From: Sinomonas terrae
Lineage (GTDB): Bacteria; Actinomycetota; Actinomycetes; Actinomycetales; Micrococcaceae
NCBI RefSeq assembly: GCF_022539255.1
Contig: NZ_JAKZBV010000001.1
Location: 62,001-126,000 of the forward strand
DNA: 64,000 nucleotides
Direction: 5' to 3'
Positions 15,982-24,569 of the stretch are shown in pieces. The notes beneath the pieces were generated by a model that searched no databases, was not told the DNA's origin, and saw only the letters and a list, made by a program, of their open reading frames with translations. The first letter of the stretch is position 1. Every line of letters starts with the position of its first letter. Made by a program: the position numbers and the translations under genes.

Positions 15982-17721
15982 TCAGTTCTCCTTCAGGTCG
16001 TATGCATCCAGGACAGCGCCCACCGCGGTCACGGCGAGGGCGAACGAGACGGCGCCGGGGTCCGGGGTGCCCAGGCTCTTCTCCATGTGGGGCCGTGCCC
16101 GGCCCAGCCGCGGGAGGAGGTCAGCTGTGCCGGCTGCAGCGGCCGTTGCCGTCTGAGCGGCTTCGGTCCATGCCTGCGCCAGTCCACGGCCCTCGGACGT
16201 GAGTGCCGTGAGCCGCTCGGCGAAGGGGACGAGCGCGTCCACGAGGGTCTTGTCGCCGATCTCGGCCTTGCCCGTGCGCTGCACGGCTTCGCGGGCCGCG
16301 GTCACGGCTTGGGCCACCGTCGCGGGCGCGGGGGCGTCGTCGTCGCCGATCTGCTGGCCCATCGTGCGCAGGGCGAGGCCCCACAGGGCCCCGGAGGTGC
16401 CGCCTGCCTTGTCAGCCCAGGCGTCTCCGGCCAGGACGAGGACTGTCCCAGCGCCAGCGCCCGCGGCGCTTGCGGCCGCGGCTGCCTGGGCGGCCGCTCT
16501 TGCGCCGCGCTGCATGCCAATCCCGTGGTCGCCGTCGCCGGCGATCGCGTCGAGGCGGCCTAGTTCGTCGGCCTCGCGGTCGATCACGTTTTTGATCGCA
16601 TCGATGGCTTTGAGGACTTGTGCGCCTGCCGCGGCGGCTTCCTCGGACGACGCCGCCATCGCTGCCACCTCCGAGGCTGTTTCGTCGGGGGCGACGGCGG
16701 GGGCGGTTGCGCTGATGTCGACTGCTCCCTTGCGGTAGGCGGGGGTATAAGCGGGGGAACGCCATGCCTGCTCGAGTTCGTCGTCGAGCCAGACGACGGT
16801 GAGGGACAGACCGGCCATTTCGAAGCTGGTGGCGTATTCGCCGACCTCCGGGTCGACGATCGTGAGTCCCGCCTTCTCCATGAGCGGCACGATGGCTCCG
16901 TAGAGCAGGAAGAGTTCCTCCGACTTGACGGAGCCGAGGCCGTTCACGATCACTCCGATCCTGCCCGCCCCGTCTGCGGTCTCGGGACGTTCGGCGAGGA
17001 GGCGGTCGGTGAGGAGTCCTGCGAGCCCGCTGGCCGTGGCCATCGAGACCGTCTCGATCCCGGGTTCCCCATGGATCCCCATTCCCACGGCCATCATCCC
17101 GGGAGGCACGGTGAAGAGCGGCTCGGCCGTGCCGGGGAGGGTGCAGCCGGAGAAGGCGACCCCGATCGAGCGGGTGCGCTCGTTCGCGCGGGCCGCGAGG
17201 GCCGTCACGGACTCGAGGTCGAAGCCTTGCTCAGCGGCCCATCCCGCTGCCCGGAATACCACGAGGTCCCCGGCGATGCCCCTGCGCTTCTCCTGCTCGG
17301 CAGGCGGCGCGCTGCAGATATCGTCCGTGACACGCACGGTCTGGCAGGGTATGCCCTCGGCGCGCAGCTGGTCCTGGGCTTGGTCGAAGTTGAGCGCATC
17401 CCCGGCGTAGTTGCCGTAGGCCAAGAGCACGCCCGCGTCGGAGGCTGCCGCGCGGGCCACGGAGACGACCTGCTGCGCGCTGGGGGAGGCGAACACGTTC
17501 CCCATCGCTGCGCCGTGGGCGATCCCCGGTCCGACGAGTCCGGCGAAGGCCGGGTAGTGGCCGGAACCGCCGCCGATCACGACCGCGACCTGCCCGGGGG
17601 CGGTCGCGCCGGCGCGGGCGACGCCGCCGCGCACGCGGCGGACGAGATTGCGGTGTGCGGCGACGAACCCATCGGCGGAATCGTCGGCGAAGGAGGCCGC
17701 GTCGTTCAGTACGTAGCTCAT
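15982..17721 (-). CDS. Dihydroxyacetone kinase family protein, DhaK-DhaL fusion (L-erythrulose kinase-like)
   Basis: A 579-residue ATP-dependent keto-sugar kinase. Residues 1-330 form DhaK, with GGGSGHYPAF and the substrate-binding His217 in GMGIHGEPG. An Ala-rich linker leads to the DhaL domain from about 370, with the Mg-binding DAIAGDGDHGIGM and GGTSGALWG. The single-chain DhaK-L layout is the ATP-dependent type, not the PTS type, and no dhaM is present. In this operon it most likely phosphorylates L-erythrulose (LerK-like). Dihydroxyacetone use is possible, but the two isomerases downstream point to a tetrose. Confidence 0.87.
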   Translation of the reverse strand: MSYVLNDAASFADDSADGFVAAHRNLVRRVRGGVARAGATAPGQVAVVIGGGSGHYPAFAGLVGPGIAHGAAMGNVFASPSAQQVVSVARAAASDAGVLLAYGNYAGDALNFDQAQDQLRAEGIPCQTVRVTDDICSAPPAEQEKRRGIAGDLVVFRAAGWAAEQGFDLESVTALAARANERTRSIGVAFSGCTLPGTAEPLFTVPPGMMAVGMGIHGEPGIETVSMATASGLAGLLTDRLLAERPETADGAGRIGVIVNGLGSVKSEELFLLYGAIVPLMEKAGLTIVDPEVGEYATSFEMAGLSLTVVWLDDELEQAWRSPAYTPAYRKGAVDISATAPAVAPDETASEVAAMAASSEEAAAAGAQVLKAIDAIKNVIDREADELGRLDAIAGDGDHGIGMQRGARAAAQAAAAASAAGAGAGTVLVLAGDAWADKAGGTSGALWGLALRTMGQQIGDDDAPAPATVAQAVTAAREAVQRTGKAEIGDKTLVDALVPFAERLTALTSEGRGLAQAWTEAAQTATAAAAGTADLLPRLGRARPHMEKSLGTPDPGAVSFALAVTAVGAVLDAYDLKEN

Positions 17722-17743
17722 GGTCCCTCTCAGTGGGCTGGGC

Positions 17744-17772
17744 GGGGGCGGATGCCTGAGGCATCCGCCCCC
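17744..17772 (-). terminator. Intercistronic hairpin after the sugar-binding-protein gene
   Basis: Perfect 13-bp GC-rich stem (17744-17756 with 17760-17772) and a 3-nt loop, in the 93-bp gap after the binding-protein gene. There is no T-run, so it probably acts as a partial attenuator or mRNA 3'-end stabilizer that keeps binding-protein expression above that of the enzymes. Confidence 0.7.
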
Positions 17773-17814
17773 GTGTGGCCGCTCGGAAGCGGGCGGCCGG
17801 TCGTTCTGCTCTGA

Positions 17815-18804
17815 TCAGCCGGAGTAGGTGAACGGCGCGGTCATCTTGTCGACGTTGGCCTTGGTGATCAGGATGCAGTCGAACGACTGCTTCTCCTGCG
17901 AGGGCTTGGTCCCGTTCTTGATGTACGCGTCGAGCTCGTCGACGGCCTTCTTCGTGAAGGTCGCCACGGGCTGCAGGACGGTGTAGGCGAGCGAGCCGTC
18001 CTTGACCGCGCTGACCGCATCCGGGGAACCGTCGAAGCCGCCGACGATGACGTTGGTCTTGCCGGCCTGCTTCAAGGCGGCGATCGCACCGAGTGCCATC
18101 TCGTCGTTGCCCGAGATCACGGCGTTGATGTTAGGGGTCGCCTGCAGGATGGACTGCATCTTCTGCTGGCCGAGGGCACGGTCCCAGTTCGCCGTCTGCT
18201 TCGCGACTTCCTTCCATCCCGGATACTGGGAGATGACGGTCTTGTAGCCGTTGGAACGCGTCGCTGCGTTGTTGTCCGACGGAAGCCCGAACAGTTCCGC
18301 GTAGCTGCCCTGGGTGCCGGCCGCCTTGATCCACCGCTGGGCTCCGATGGCAGCGCCCTGGGCGTTGTTGGAAACGAGCTGGCCGAGTGCCACCCCGGTC
18401 TGGTTGATCTCGGCATTGACCAGGAACACAGGGATCTTCGCATTCATCGCGCGCTTGATGTTCCCGATCGAGCCGTCCGCGTTCGCCGGGTCGAGGATGA
18501 TGCCGGCGGAGTGGTTGGCGATGGCTGTGTCGATGATGGTGGACTCGGTGTTCACGTCGCCCTTCGACGCTGCCACCGTTGCCTGATAGCCGAGGTGCTC
18601 GGCTTCGGCCTTCGCGACGTTTCCTTCAGTGAGCCAGTAGGGGTTCGAGGGGTCGTTGACCACGATCGTGATCAGGCCGCCTGCCTTGCCCCCCGAGGCC
18701 GCCGAGGAGCCGGACCCGGAGCTGCTTCCACCCGAACAGCCGGTCATTGCGACGGCCGCTGTGACGCCGAGCGCCAGTGCTGCGCCAATAGCTTTGCGGA
18801 ACAT
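17815..18804 (-). CDS. Ribose/polyol-type ABC transporter substrate-binding lipoprotein
   Basis: A 329-residue Peripla_BP_4 (RbsB-like) protein. It has a signal peptide with lipobox AMTGC, a Gly/Ser-rich linker, then ITIVVNDPSNPYW, LDPANADGSIGNIKRAM, FGLPSDNNAATRSNGYK and GGFDGSPDAVSAVKDG, the usual sugar-contact and hinge segments. It should bind a short polyol or sugar outside the membrane. It is followed downstream by the kinase gene after a strong hairpin and preceded by its own permease gene (43 bp). The ligand is inferred to be erythritol or threitol from the enzymes. Confidence 0.87.
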   Translation of the reverse strand: MFRKAIGAALALGVTAAVAMTGCSGGSSSGSGSSAASGGKAGGLITIVVNDPSNPYWLTEGNVAKAEAEHLGYQATVAASKGDVNTESTIIDTAIANHSAGIILDPANADGSIGNIKRAMNAKIPVFLVNAEINQTGVALGQLVSNNAQGAAIGAQRWIKAAGTQGSYAELFGLPSDNNAATRSNGYKTVISQYPGWKEVAKQTANWDRALGQQKMQSILQATPNINAVISGNDEMALGAIAALKQAGKTNVIVGGFDGSPDAVSAVKDGSLAYTVLQPVATFTKKAVDELDAYIKNGTKPSQEKQSFDCILITKANVDKMTAPFTYSG

Positions 18805-18847
18805 ATGGATTCCTTCGCTCTCTTTCTTTTGCTTCCGGCTGAGGGGC

Positions 18848-19978
18848 TCAGACGGCCTTGTTCTTGACAGCTGATGGGACTGTGTCGCCGTTCTGGCTGC
18901 CCACCGTGGACGGCGGCAACGGGGGTGATCCTGCTCCCTCGCGCCCGGCGCGACGGCGTCGCCTGACCTGGATGCCGTTGAGGAGGACGGCGAGCACGAT
19001 CACCGCGCCGGTGAAGACCGTCTGCACGTAGGCCGAGATGCCGACGATGGTCAGCCCGGCGGCGAGGAAGCCGATGACGAAGGCGCCGAGGAGGGTGCCG
19101 CGCACGGTGCCCTTGCCGCCCATCAGGGAGGCGCCGCCGATGACGACGGCCGCGATCGCTGTCAGCTCATAGGACGTGCCCTGAGTAGGACCGGCCGAGG
19201 TGAGCTCACTGGTGAGGATCACGCCTGCGATGGCCGCGCACACACCGGAGATGACGTACGCGCGGACGCGCACCTTGCGAACCGGGACGCCGGAGAGTTC
19301 GGCGGCGCGGGCATTGCCGCCTGACGCATAGAGCCATCGCCCGTAGACGGTGCGGTTCAGCAGGAGGCTCGCGACGATGGCGACGACCACGAGGATCCAC
19401 ACGCCGACAGGGATCCCGAGGAGGGAGTTGAAGCCAAGCCATTCGAAGCCGGTGTTGCCCAGATCGGCTCGGCCTCCGAGGTTGTTGACGGTCAGGCCGT
19501 TGGTGGTCAGCGACGCCAGGCCGCGCATCACGTACATCGTGCCGAGCGTTGCGACGAATGGTGCGACGTTCAGACGCGCGACCAGCACGCCGTTGATGAG
19601 TCCGATCACGGCCCCAGTCGCCACCGCGATGACGACGACGACCCACACCGGCGGGTACAGGACCACGCCGCCGAGCGGGAAGCCCTGGAGAGCAAGGCCC
19701 GCCACCATGCCGGAGAGGCCCAGAGTCGAGCCGACCGACAGGTCGATGCCGCCGTCCAGGATCACGACGAGCATGCCGACTGCGAGGATTGCGTACACCG
19801 AGACCTGCTGGCACATCACGATGATGTTCGAGAGGGTGGGGAACGCATTCGGGGCCAGGAGCGAGAAGACGATGAAGATCACCACGAGCGCGAGGAACGC
19901 GCGTGCTTCGAGGAGGACCGCGCCGATCGTGAGCCCCTCGAAGGGATTGCGCCGGCGCGACACCGATGCTTCAGCCAT
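18848..19978 (-). CDS. Ribose/polyol-type ABC transporter permease
   Basis: A 376-residue RbsC-family permease with about ten hydrophobic segments. GMLVVILDGGIDLSVGS and the cytoplasmic LYASGGNARAAELSGVPVRKVR loop are family hallmarks, as is AVVIGGASLMGGKGTVRGTLLGA. The C-terminal 40 residues after RRRRRAGREG are a polar tail longer than usual. One permease, one double ATPase and one lipoprotein make a complete CUT2-type importer with the neighbours. Confidence 0.9.
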   Translation of the reverse strand: MAEASVSRRRNPFEGLTIGAVLLEARAFLALVVIFIVFSLLAPNAFPTLSNIIVMCQQVSVYAILAVGMLVVILDGGIDLSVGSTLGLSGMVAGLALQGFPLGGVVLYPPVWVVVVIAVATGAVIGLINGVLVARLNVAPFVATLGTMYVMRGLASLTTNGLTVNNLGGRADLGNTGFEWLGFNSLLGIPVGVWILVVVAIVASLLLNRTVYGRWLYASGGNARAAELSGVPVRKVRVRAYVISGVCAAIAGVILTSELTSAGPTQGTSYELTAIAAVVIGGASLMGGKGTVRGTLLGAFVIGFLAAGLTIVGISAYVQTVFTGAVIVLAVLLNGIQVRRRRRAGREGAGSPPLPPSTVGSQNGDTVPSAVKNKAV

Positions 19979-20009
19979 GCTGGATTTCCTTTGAATTAGT
20001 CACTGTTTC

Positions 20010-21554
20010 CTACGCCAGCACTGCTTCGCCCGAGCTGGCCATGATCTCTTCCTTGCTGGCGGACGGGCCGAATTCGGCCGCGATCTTCCCGCGTCGCATC
20101 ACGATGATGCGGTGGGCGATGCTCAGGCATTCCCCCACCTCGCTCGTGGAGTAGACGACGGCGAGACCCTCACGCGCGCGCTCGGCGATCAGTCTGAAGA
20201 CCTCCGCCTTGGCCCCGACGTCGATGCCCCGGCTCGGCTCGTCGAGCAGCAATACCTTCGGGCCGGTCGAGACGATCTTGCCGATGACGACCTTCTGCTG
20301 GTTGCCGCCGGAGAGCGAGCCGATCAGCGCGCCTCCGCCTGCCGTCTTGACCCGCACGTCCCGGATGGCGTCCTGGGTGTGCGATCTCTCGAGGTCCCGA
20401 GAGACGAACAGTCCCCTGACGAACGTGCCGAGGCTGGCCAAGGAGATGTTCTGACCGACGGTCATGGTCTGCACGAGCCCGTCGCGTTGCCGATCCTCGG
20501 GTACGAGGCCCAAGCCTGATGCCAGACGGTCCCTGAGGCTCAGCTTCGAGATCTCGTCCTCGCGCATCCGCACAGTGCCGCCCGCCATCGGGATCCTCCC
20601 GGCCACAGCCTCGAGCAGCTCGGTGCGACCCGCGCCCATGAGGCCGTAGATGCACACGATCTCCCCTTCGCGGACCTGCAGGGACATGTGGTCGACGAGC
20701 AGCCGTGCCGGCTCCTTCGGATCGGCCACGCTGATCTCGTCGATGTCCAGCGCTACGGGCCCGAACTCGTAGCCCGTGGGCGGAGAACCGAGGTCGAAGT
20801 TCTCGCCGACCATGTTCCGCACGATCCACTCGAGGTCGATGTCCTTCGCGAGACCGTTCGCCGTGATCGACCCGTCTCGCAGGACGACGGCGTAGTCGGT
20901 CACTTGGAGGGCTTCCTCGAGGTGGTGGGAGATGTAGACGATCGACACCCCACGTGAGGTGAGATCGTCGATGACTCCGAAGAGGATCTCGACTTCAGTG
21001 GCGGAGAGCGCCGAAGTGGGCTCGTCCATGATCAGGATGCGGGAGTCGGCCAACAGGGCGCGCGCAATTTCGACGAGCTGCTGCTGGCCGAGCCGCAGCT
21101 CGGAGACCGTGGTCAGGGGATTGATGTCGAGGCCGAGCTCGGCCAAGACCTTCCGGCTGCGACGCTCTTCCTCCTTGTAGTCGACGCCGAGCCCAGTGCG
21201 GAGCTCAGAGCCCATGAAGAGGTTGTCGCGGACGGAGAGGTTGGGTGCGAGGCTCAGCTCCTGATGGATGATCGAGATGCCGTGGTCCCGGGCATCGTTG
21301 GTGTCGGCGAACGTCACCTCTTCCCCGTCCAGGATGATCGTGCCCGAGGTGGGCTGCTCGACGCCGGACAGGATCTTCATGAGAGTGGACTTGCCCGCCC
21401 CGTTCTCGCCGAACAGGGTGGTCACCGTGCCCCGGTGGACATCGAAGTTCACGCCCTTGAGGGCCCGGGTCGCGCCGTACGTCTTGACCACGTCCCGTGC
21501 CGAGAGCACCGGTGCGCCTTCATGCTGCCGCGTGGTGCGGCTCTGCTCTGACAC
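20010..21554 (-). CDS. Ribose/polyol-type ABC transporter ATPase, two fused nucleotide-binding domains
   Basis: A 514-residue CUT2 ATPase (RbsA-like). The first domain is complete: Walker A GENGAGKST, Q-loop, LRLGQQQLVEIARAL and ILIMDEPTSALS. The second has a degenerate Walker A (YGLMGAGRTELLEAV) but a good signature, LSGGNQQKVVIGK, and LLLDEPSRGIDVGAK, as is normal for this family. The GTG at 21554 is preferred because GGAGAAG precedes it and it begins just after the upstream gene's stop at 21557; a longer in-frame extension exists. Confidence 0.9.
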   Translation of the reverse strand: MSEQSRTTRQHEGAPVLSARDVVKTYGATRALKGVNFDVHRGTVTTLFGENGAGKSTLMKILSGVEQPTSGTIILDGEEVTFADTNDARDHGISIIHQELSLAPNLSVRDNLFMGSELRTGLGVDYKEEERRSRKVLAELGLDINPLTTVSELRLGQQQLVEIARALLADSRILIMDEPTSALSATEVEILFGVIDDLTSRGVSIVYISHHLEEALQVTDYAVVLRDGSITANGLAKDIDLEWIVRNMVGENFDLGSPPTGYEFGPVALDIDEISVADPKEPARLLVDHMSLQVREGEIVCIYGLMGAGRTELLEAVAGRIPMAGGTVRMREDEISKLSLRDRLASGLGLVPEDRQRDGLVQTMTVGQNISLASLGTFVRGLFVSRDLERSHTQDAIRDVRVKTAGGGALIGSLSGGNQQKVVIGKIVSTGPKVLLLDEPSRGIDVGAKAEVFRLIAERAREGLAVVYSTSEVGECLSIAHRIIVMRRGKIAAEFGPSASKEEIMASSGEAVLA

Positions 21555-21556
21555 GG

Positions 21557-22231
21557 CTACTTCTCCACGTTGATGCGGGACGGAGTGACGTTCCACTGCT
21601 GGGGGTTGATCAGCGTGAAGGCACCATAGACCTGGATTGTCTTTCCGGTGAGCGACTGCGCGTTGACGCTGTTGAGCTCTGCCTTCAGCTGGTCGTTGAT
21701 CGCCGCCCCGGCGTCCTGCAGCTGGATTTGGTTCTGGAAGTTGTTCAACGTGATGTCACCCGTGACGTCACGAAGATCAGTTCCGTTGATCGCCGGGCCG
21801 AGCTGGACGCCTACCTTGATTCCCGGGGGGAGCCCGGGGACGGTGATCGGAGTGTAGCCGTCGGGCGGGATCTTGCCGACGACGCCCGTGAACTTCACCG
21901 GGATCACGTAGGTCGCGCCGTCGGACGTCTTGCCGTACTTCTGTTCGGCCGCCGTCGGGTCCTTCTCGGCCGCTGCGGCGAGGGTCGCCGCATCCACGGC
22001 GTTCTTGTCGATGAAGGCCTGCTGCTTCGGGAACTGCTTCTTGCCGTAGTCAGCGGCATTGAACGCGGCGGGTCCTTGGGCTGCGCCCGAGCCGGCGGGG
22101 ACGATCTTCGTGCTGAAGAACATCGCCAGCAGGAGCACGATTGCCAGGCCGATCCAGATCCAGCGCTTCGTGGCAGGGCTGAGTCCCTTCCGCTTGGCCG
22201 CGATCCGCGTTGTCGTTGTTGCGGTGCTCAT
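21557..22231 (-). CDS. DUF2291 family membrane-anchored protein
   Basis: A 224-residue protein with one N-terminal membrane helix (WIWIGLAIVLLLAMFF) and an extracytoplasmic domain. VIPVKFTGVVG and VQLGPAINGTDLRDVTGDI fit the DUF2291 family, often encoded beside CUT2 sugar importers. Its start ATG overlaps the stop of the upstream dehydrogenase gene by 4 bp. The function is unknown; proximity suggests a periplasm-side accessory to the importer, possibly for substrate capture. A cleaved lipobox Cys is not present. Confidence 0.75.
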   Translation of the reverse strand: MSTATTTTRIAAKRKGLSPATKRWIWIGLAIVLLLAMFFSTKIVPAGSGAAQGPAAFNAADYGKKQFPKQQAFIDKNAVDAATLAAAAEKDPTAAEQKYGKTSDGATYVIPVKFTGVVGKIPPDGYTPITVPGLPPGIKVGVQLGPAINGTDLRDVTGDITLNNFQNQIQLQDAGAAINDQLKAELNSVNAQSLTGKTIQVYGAFTLINPQQWNVTPSRINVEK

Positions 22232-23262
22232 CCGATCAGCACCCGCGATTCGGTGTCGTTCGGGCGGATCTGCAGCTTGCGACCCGTGCCCTTGCGGAAC
22301 ATGTCCAGCGCCTCCGAATAGTCGTCGAGAGTGAACGAATGGCTGATCATTGCCTTGGCGTTGATGGCACCTGCCTCGAACAGCTCCACGGCCCGCCCAA
22401 ACGAGTTCAGGACCGCCATGGTCCCGACAATCGAGATCTCGTCGCGATACACGCGGAAGGGCGAGAACTGGGCAGTGCGGTCGGCGGGTGCTACGCCGAA
22501 GTCTTGGAAGAAGCCTGCCGGCTTCACTCGGGTCAGTGCGTCTTCGATCGCCCGGATATTGCCGGTGCAGTCGATGACGACGTCCCACTTCTCCCGGTCC
22601 GCGTCGTCGGGCGTGGTGTAACGGAACTCGATTCCGCACTCTTCCGCAGTCTTGAGCCGATCCTCGTTGAGGTCGACGATCGTCACCGTTGCCGCGCCTG
22701 CCTTACTGGCCAGCTGCGCCATGAGAAGGCCCATCGTGCCCGAGCCGTACACGAGGACGTGGTCGCCGAGGCGTCGCGGGAGAACATCCCACCCTCGGAT
22801 CGCGCAAGCGAGCGGCTCGATGAGCGCCGCCTCGTAGAGATCCGTTTCCGGCTTGAGCTTGTAGACGTTGCTGGCGGGCGCGGTGAAGTATTGCTGCGAC
22901 GCGCCGTCGGAAGCTACAACCCCGAGCCCATTCCAGAACCGGCACAGGTTCTGATGCCCGTTGAGGCAGAATTCGCATTCGCCGCACGTCGTGCTCGGAT
23001 TCACTGCGACGTGGTCTCCGACCTTGAAGTCGAACACTCCGTCATTGACGCCCTCGCCCAGCTCCACGATGGTGCCCGTGGCCTCATGGCCCGGAACCAG
23101 AGGGAAGACGGTTCCCTCGAACTCTCCGTCGAACACATGGGTGTCGGTCCCACAGATGCCCACCGCGGCGGTCTCGATCAGGATCTCCTTGTACCCAGGG
23201 GTGGGCTTCGGCCTCTCCTCGAGTGCCAAGTTGCCCTCGGACTTGAATACAACTGCGCGCAT
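22228..23262 (-). CDS. Zinc-dependent MDR alcohol/polyol dehydrogenase, first gene of the tetritol operon
   Basis: A 344-residue medium-chain dehydrogenase. The catalytic zinc site is ICGTDTHVFDG and PGHEATG; the structural zinc Cys set is CGECEFCLNGHQNLC; the coenzyme motif is VYGSGTMGLLMAQLA. It resembles sorbitol/arabinitol dehydrogenases. Two adjacent ATGs occur; the one at 23262 has the better spacing (5 nt) from GGAG. It is the first gene of the long minus-strand operon behind a TTGACA promoter. A second polyol dehydrogenase besides the LthD-like one may widen the substrate range, for example to D-threitol; this is a guess. Confidence 0.85.
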   Translation of the reverse strand: MRAVVFKSEGNLALEERPKPTPGYKEILIETAAVGICGTDTHVFDGEFEGTVFPLVPGHEATGTIVELGEGVNDGVFDFKVGDHVAVNPSTTCGECEFCLNGHQNLCRFWNGLGVVASDGASQQYFTAPASNVYKLKPETDLYEAALIEPLACAIRGWDVLPRRLGDHVLVYGSGTMGLLMAQLASKAGAATVTIVDLNEDRLKTAEECGIEFRYTTPDDADREKWDVVIDCTGNIRAIEDALTRVKPAGFFQDFGVAPADRTAQFSPFRVYRDEISIVGTMAVLNSFGRAVELFEAGAINAKAMISHSFTLDDYSEALDMFRKGTGRKLQIRPNDTESRVLIG

Positions 23263-23444
23263 CATTGCTCCGTTCTCGCCTCCGTCGGCGGATGTCTGTG
23301 GCGGCCTGACTCCAGTGCTTGAGCTGGTTCTCAAGATGGGCGCTTTGGTGCGGACGCCCCCGTGAACCGCGGGTACGAGCCGAGTCGAGGCCCGTTCCTC
23401 ATGTTAAGTTCATGTGATCTTGCTCGCATGCTCGTGTTAGATAC

Positions 23445-23532
23445 ACCATAGATAGCGGTGCAGAACGTGTCAACGGTCGATCTAAGGGAGGCCCTTAGAG
23501 GGTTGTTATCGTGCTCGTTCGCAGTGTGATAA
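23445..23532. promoter_or_regulatory. Divergent promoters with a central palindrome (tetritol operon / ribokinase)
   Basis: Minus strand: -35 TTGACA (23473-23468), 17-bp spacer, -10 TATGGT (23450-23445), driving the dehydrogenase-importer-kinase operon. Plus strand: -35 TTGTTA (23503-23508), 18-bp spacer, -10 TGATAA (23527-23532), driving ribokinase. Between the two -35 boxes lies a perfect inverted repeat, TCTAAGGG-AGG-CCCTTAGA (23481-23499), a good candidate operator for the DeoR regulator. The rest of the 344-bp gap (23263-23606) shows no gene. Confidence 0.6.
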
Positions 23533-23606
23533 AAATCAGCCCAGCTCGCCGGAGGTGGGAGGGCTGCAGACAGCGGGACCGAATTGAGACCAGACGAGGA
23601 CGGTTG

Positions 23607-24569
23607 ATGGAACACGAGACAGAGCTGGCGCACGGGGCGGTCGAGGTTTCCCGCGGTGGGCTTGTCACGGTGGTCGGTTCGATCAACGCGGACATCGTCC
23701 TTCGAGTCGCCGCTCATCCCTTGCCGGGCGAGACGGTCATCGGGAAGTCCATCGCGGTCCATCCGGGCGGGAAGGGCGCAAATCAGGCCGTGGCCGCCGC
23801 GCGGCTCGGGGCTCGCGTCGCCTTCGTCGGCGCGGTGGGAGACGATGCCTATGCGGAGACCGCCACGAGCGGACTCCGGGAAGCCGGAGTGGACGCAACG
23901 GGCATCGTCACGGTTCCCGGACCCACCGGTCAAGCCTTCGTCACCGTAGACGAGCGGACTGCAGAGAACTCCATCGTCGTCATTCCGGGTGCGAACGCCC
24001 ATGTCGACAGGGCATTGATCGAAGCGCAATCGGGCCTGCTCGAGAAGTCGGCCATCCTGGTGCTCCAAGGCGAGGTCCCCGCTGGGGCCGCGGTTGCCGC
24101 CGCGGCGGAGAGCCCGGCTCGGCTCGTCCTCAACCTGGCCCCCGTCATCCCTCTGGAAAGGCAGCTCATCCTTCGGGCCGATCCGCTCGTCGTGAATCAG
24201 CACGAAGGACGGCTCGCACTCGAGATGCTCGGCCGGGAAACCGCTGGTTTGACCTCGGAGGAAGGTGTCTTGGAAGCACTGTTGGAAGAGGGTATAGGTT
24301 CGGTTGTCATCACTCTCGGCGCCGTCGGAGCAGTCTTCTCGGACGGAGACTCCACAGTCAGGGTCCCTGCCCCTCGGGTGGAACCAGTGGATACCACGGG
24401 GGCCGGTGATGCGTTCGTGGGCGCCCTGAGCGCGAGGCTCGCTGTCGGCGCCTCCCTCAGCGAGGCGGTCACCTTTGCTGTGCGGGTGGGTTCGTACGCT
24501 GTCTGCCGCGCCGGCGCTCAACCCTCGTATCCTTGGCGCGGGGATCGCCTTCCAGAAGGGACAGCATGA
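23607..24569 (+). CDS. Ribokinase-like PfkB family carbohydrate kinase
   Basis: A 320-residue PfkB kinase. The N-terminal substrate signature VVGSINADIVLRV, HPGGKGANQAVAAARLGA and the C-terminal DTTGAGDAFVGALSARL (anion hole and catalytic Asp) match ribokinase very well; NQHE near residue 200 is the usual mid-protein marker. The ATG at 23607 follows GAGGACGG, and an open frame upstream lacks initiation signals. It is translationally coupled to an rbsD homologue (ATGA overlap). Ribose is the default substrate; in this locus a D-tetrose or pentose taken up by the same importer is possible. Confidence 0.87.
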   Translation: MEHETELAHGAVEVSRGGLVTVVGSINADIVLRVAAHPLPGETVIGKSIAVHPGGKGANQAVAAARLGARVAFVGAVGDDAYAETATSGLREAGVDATGIVTVPGPTGQAFVTVDERTAENSIVVIPGANAHVDRALIEAQSGLLEKSAILVLQGEVPAGAAVAAAAESPARLVLNLAPVIPLERQLILRADPLVVNQHEGRLALEMLGRETAGLTSEEGVLEALLEEGIGSVVITLGAVGAVFSDGDSTVRVPAPRVEPVDTTGAGDAFVGALSARLAVGASLSEAVTFAVRVGSYAVCRAGAQPSYPWRGDRLPEGTA

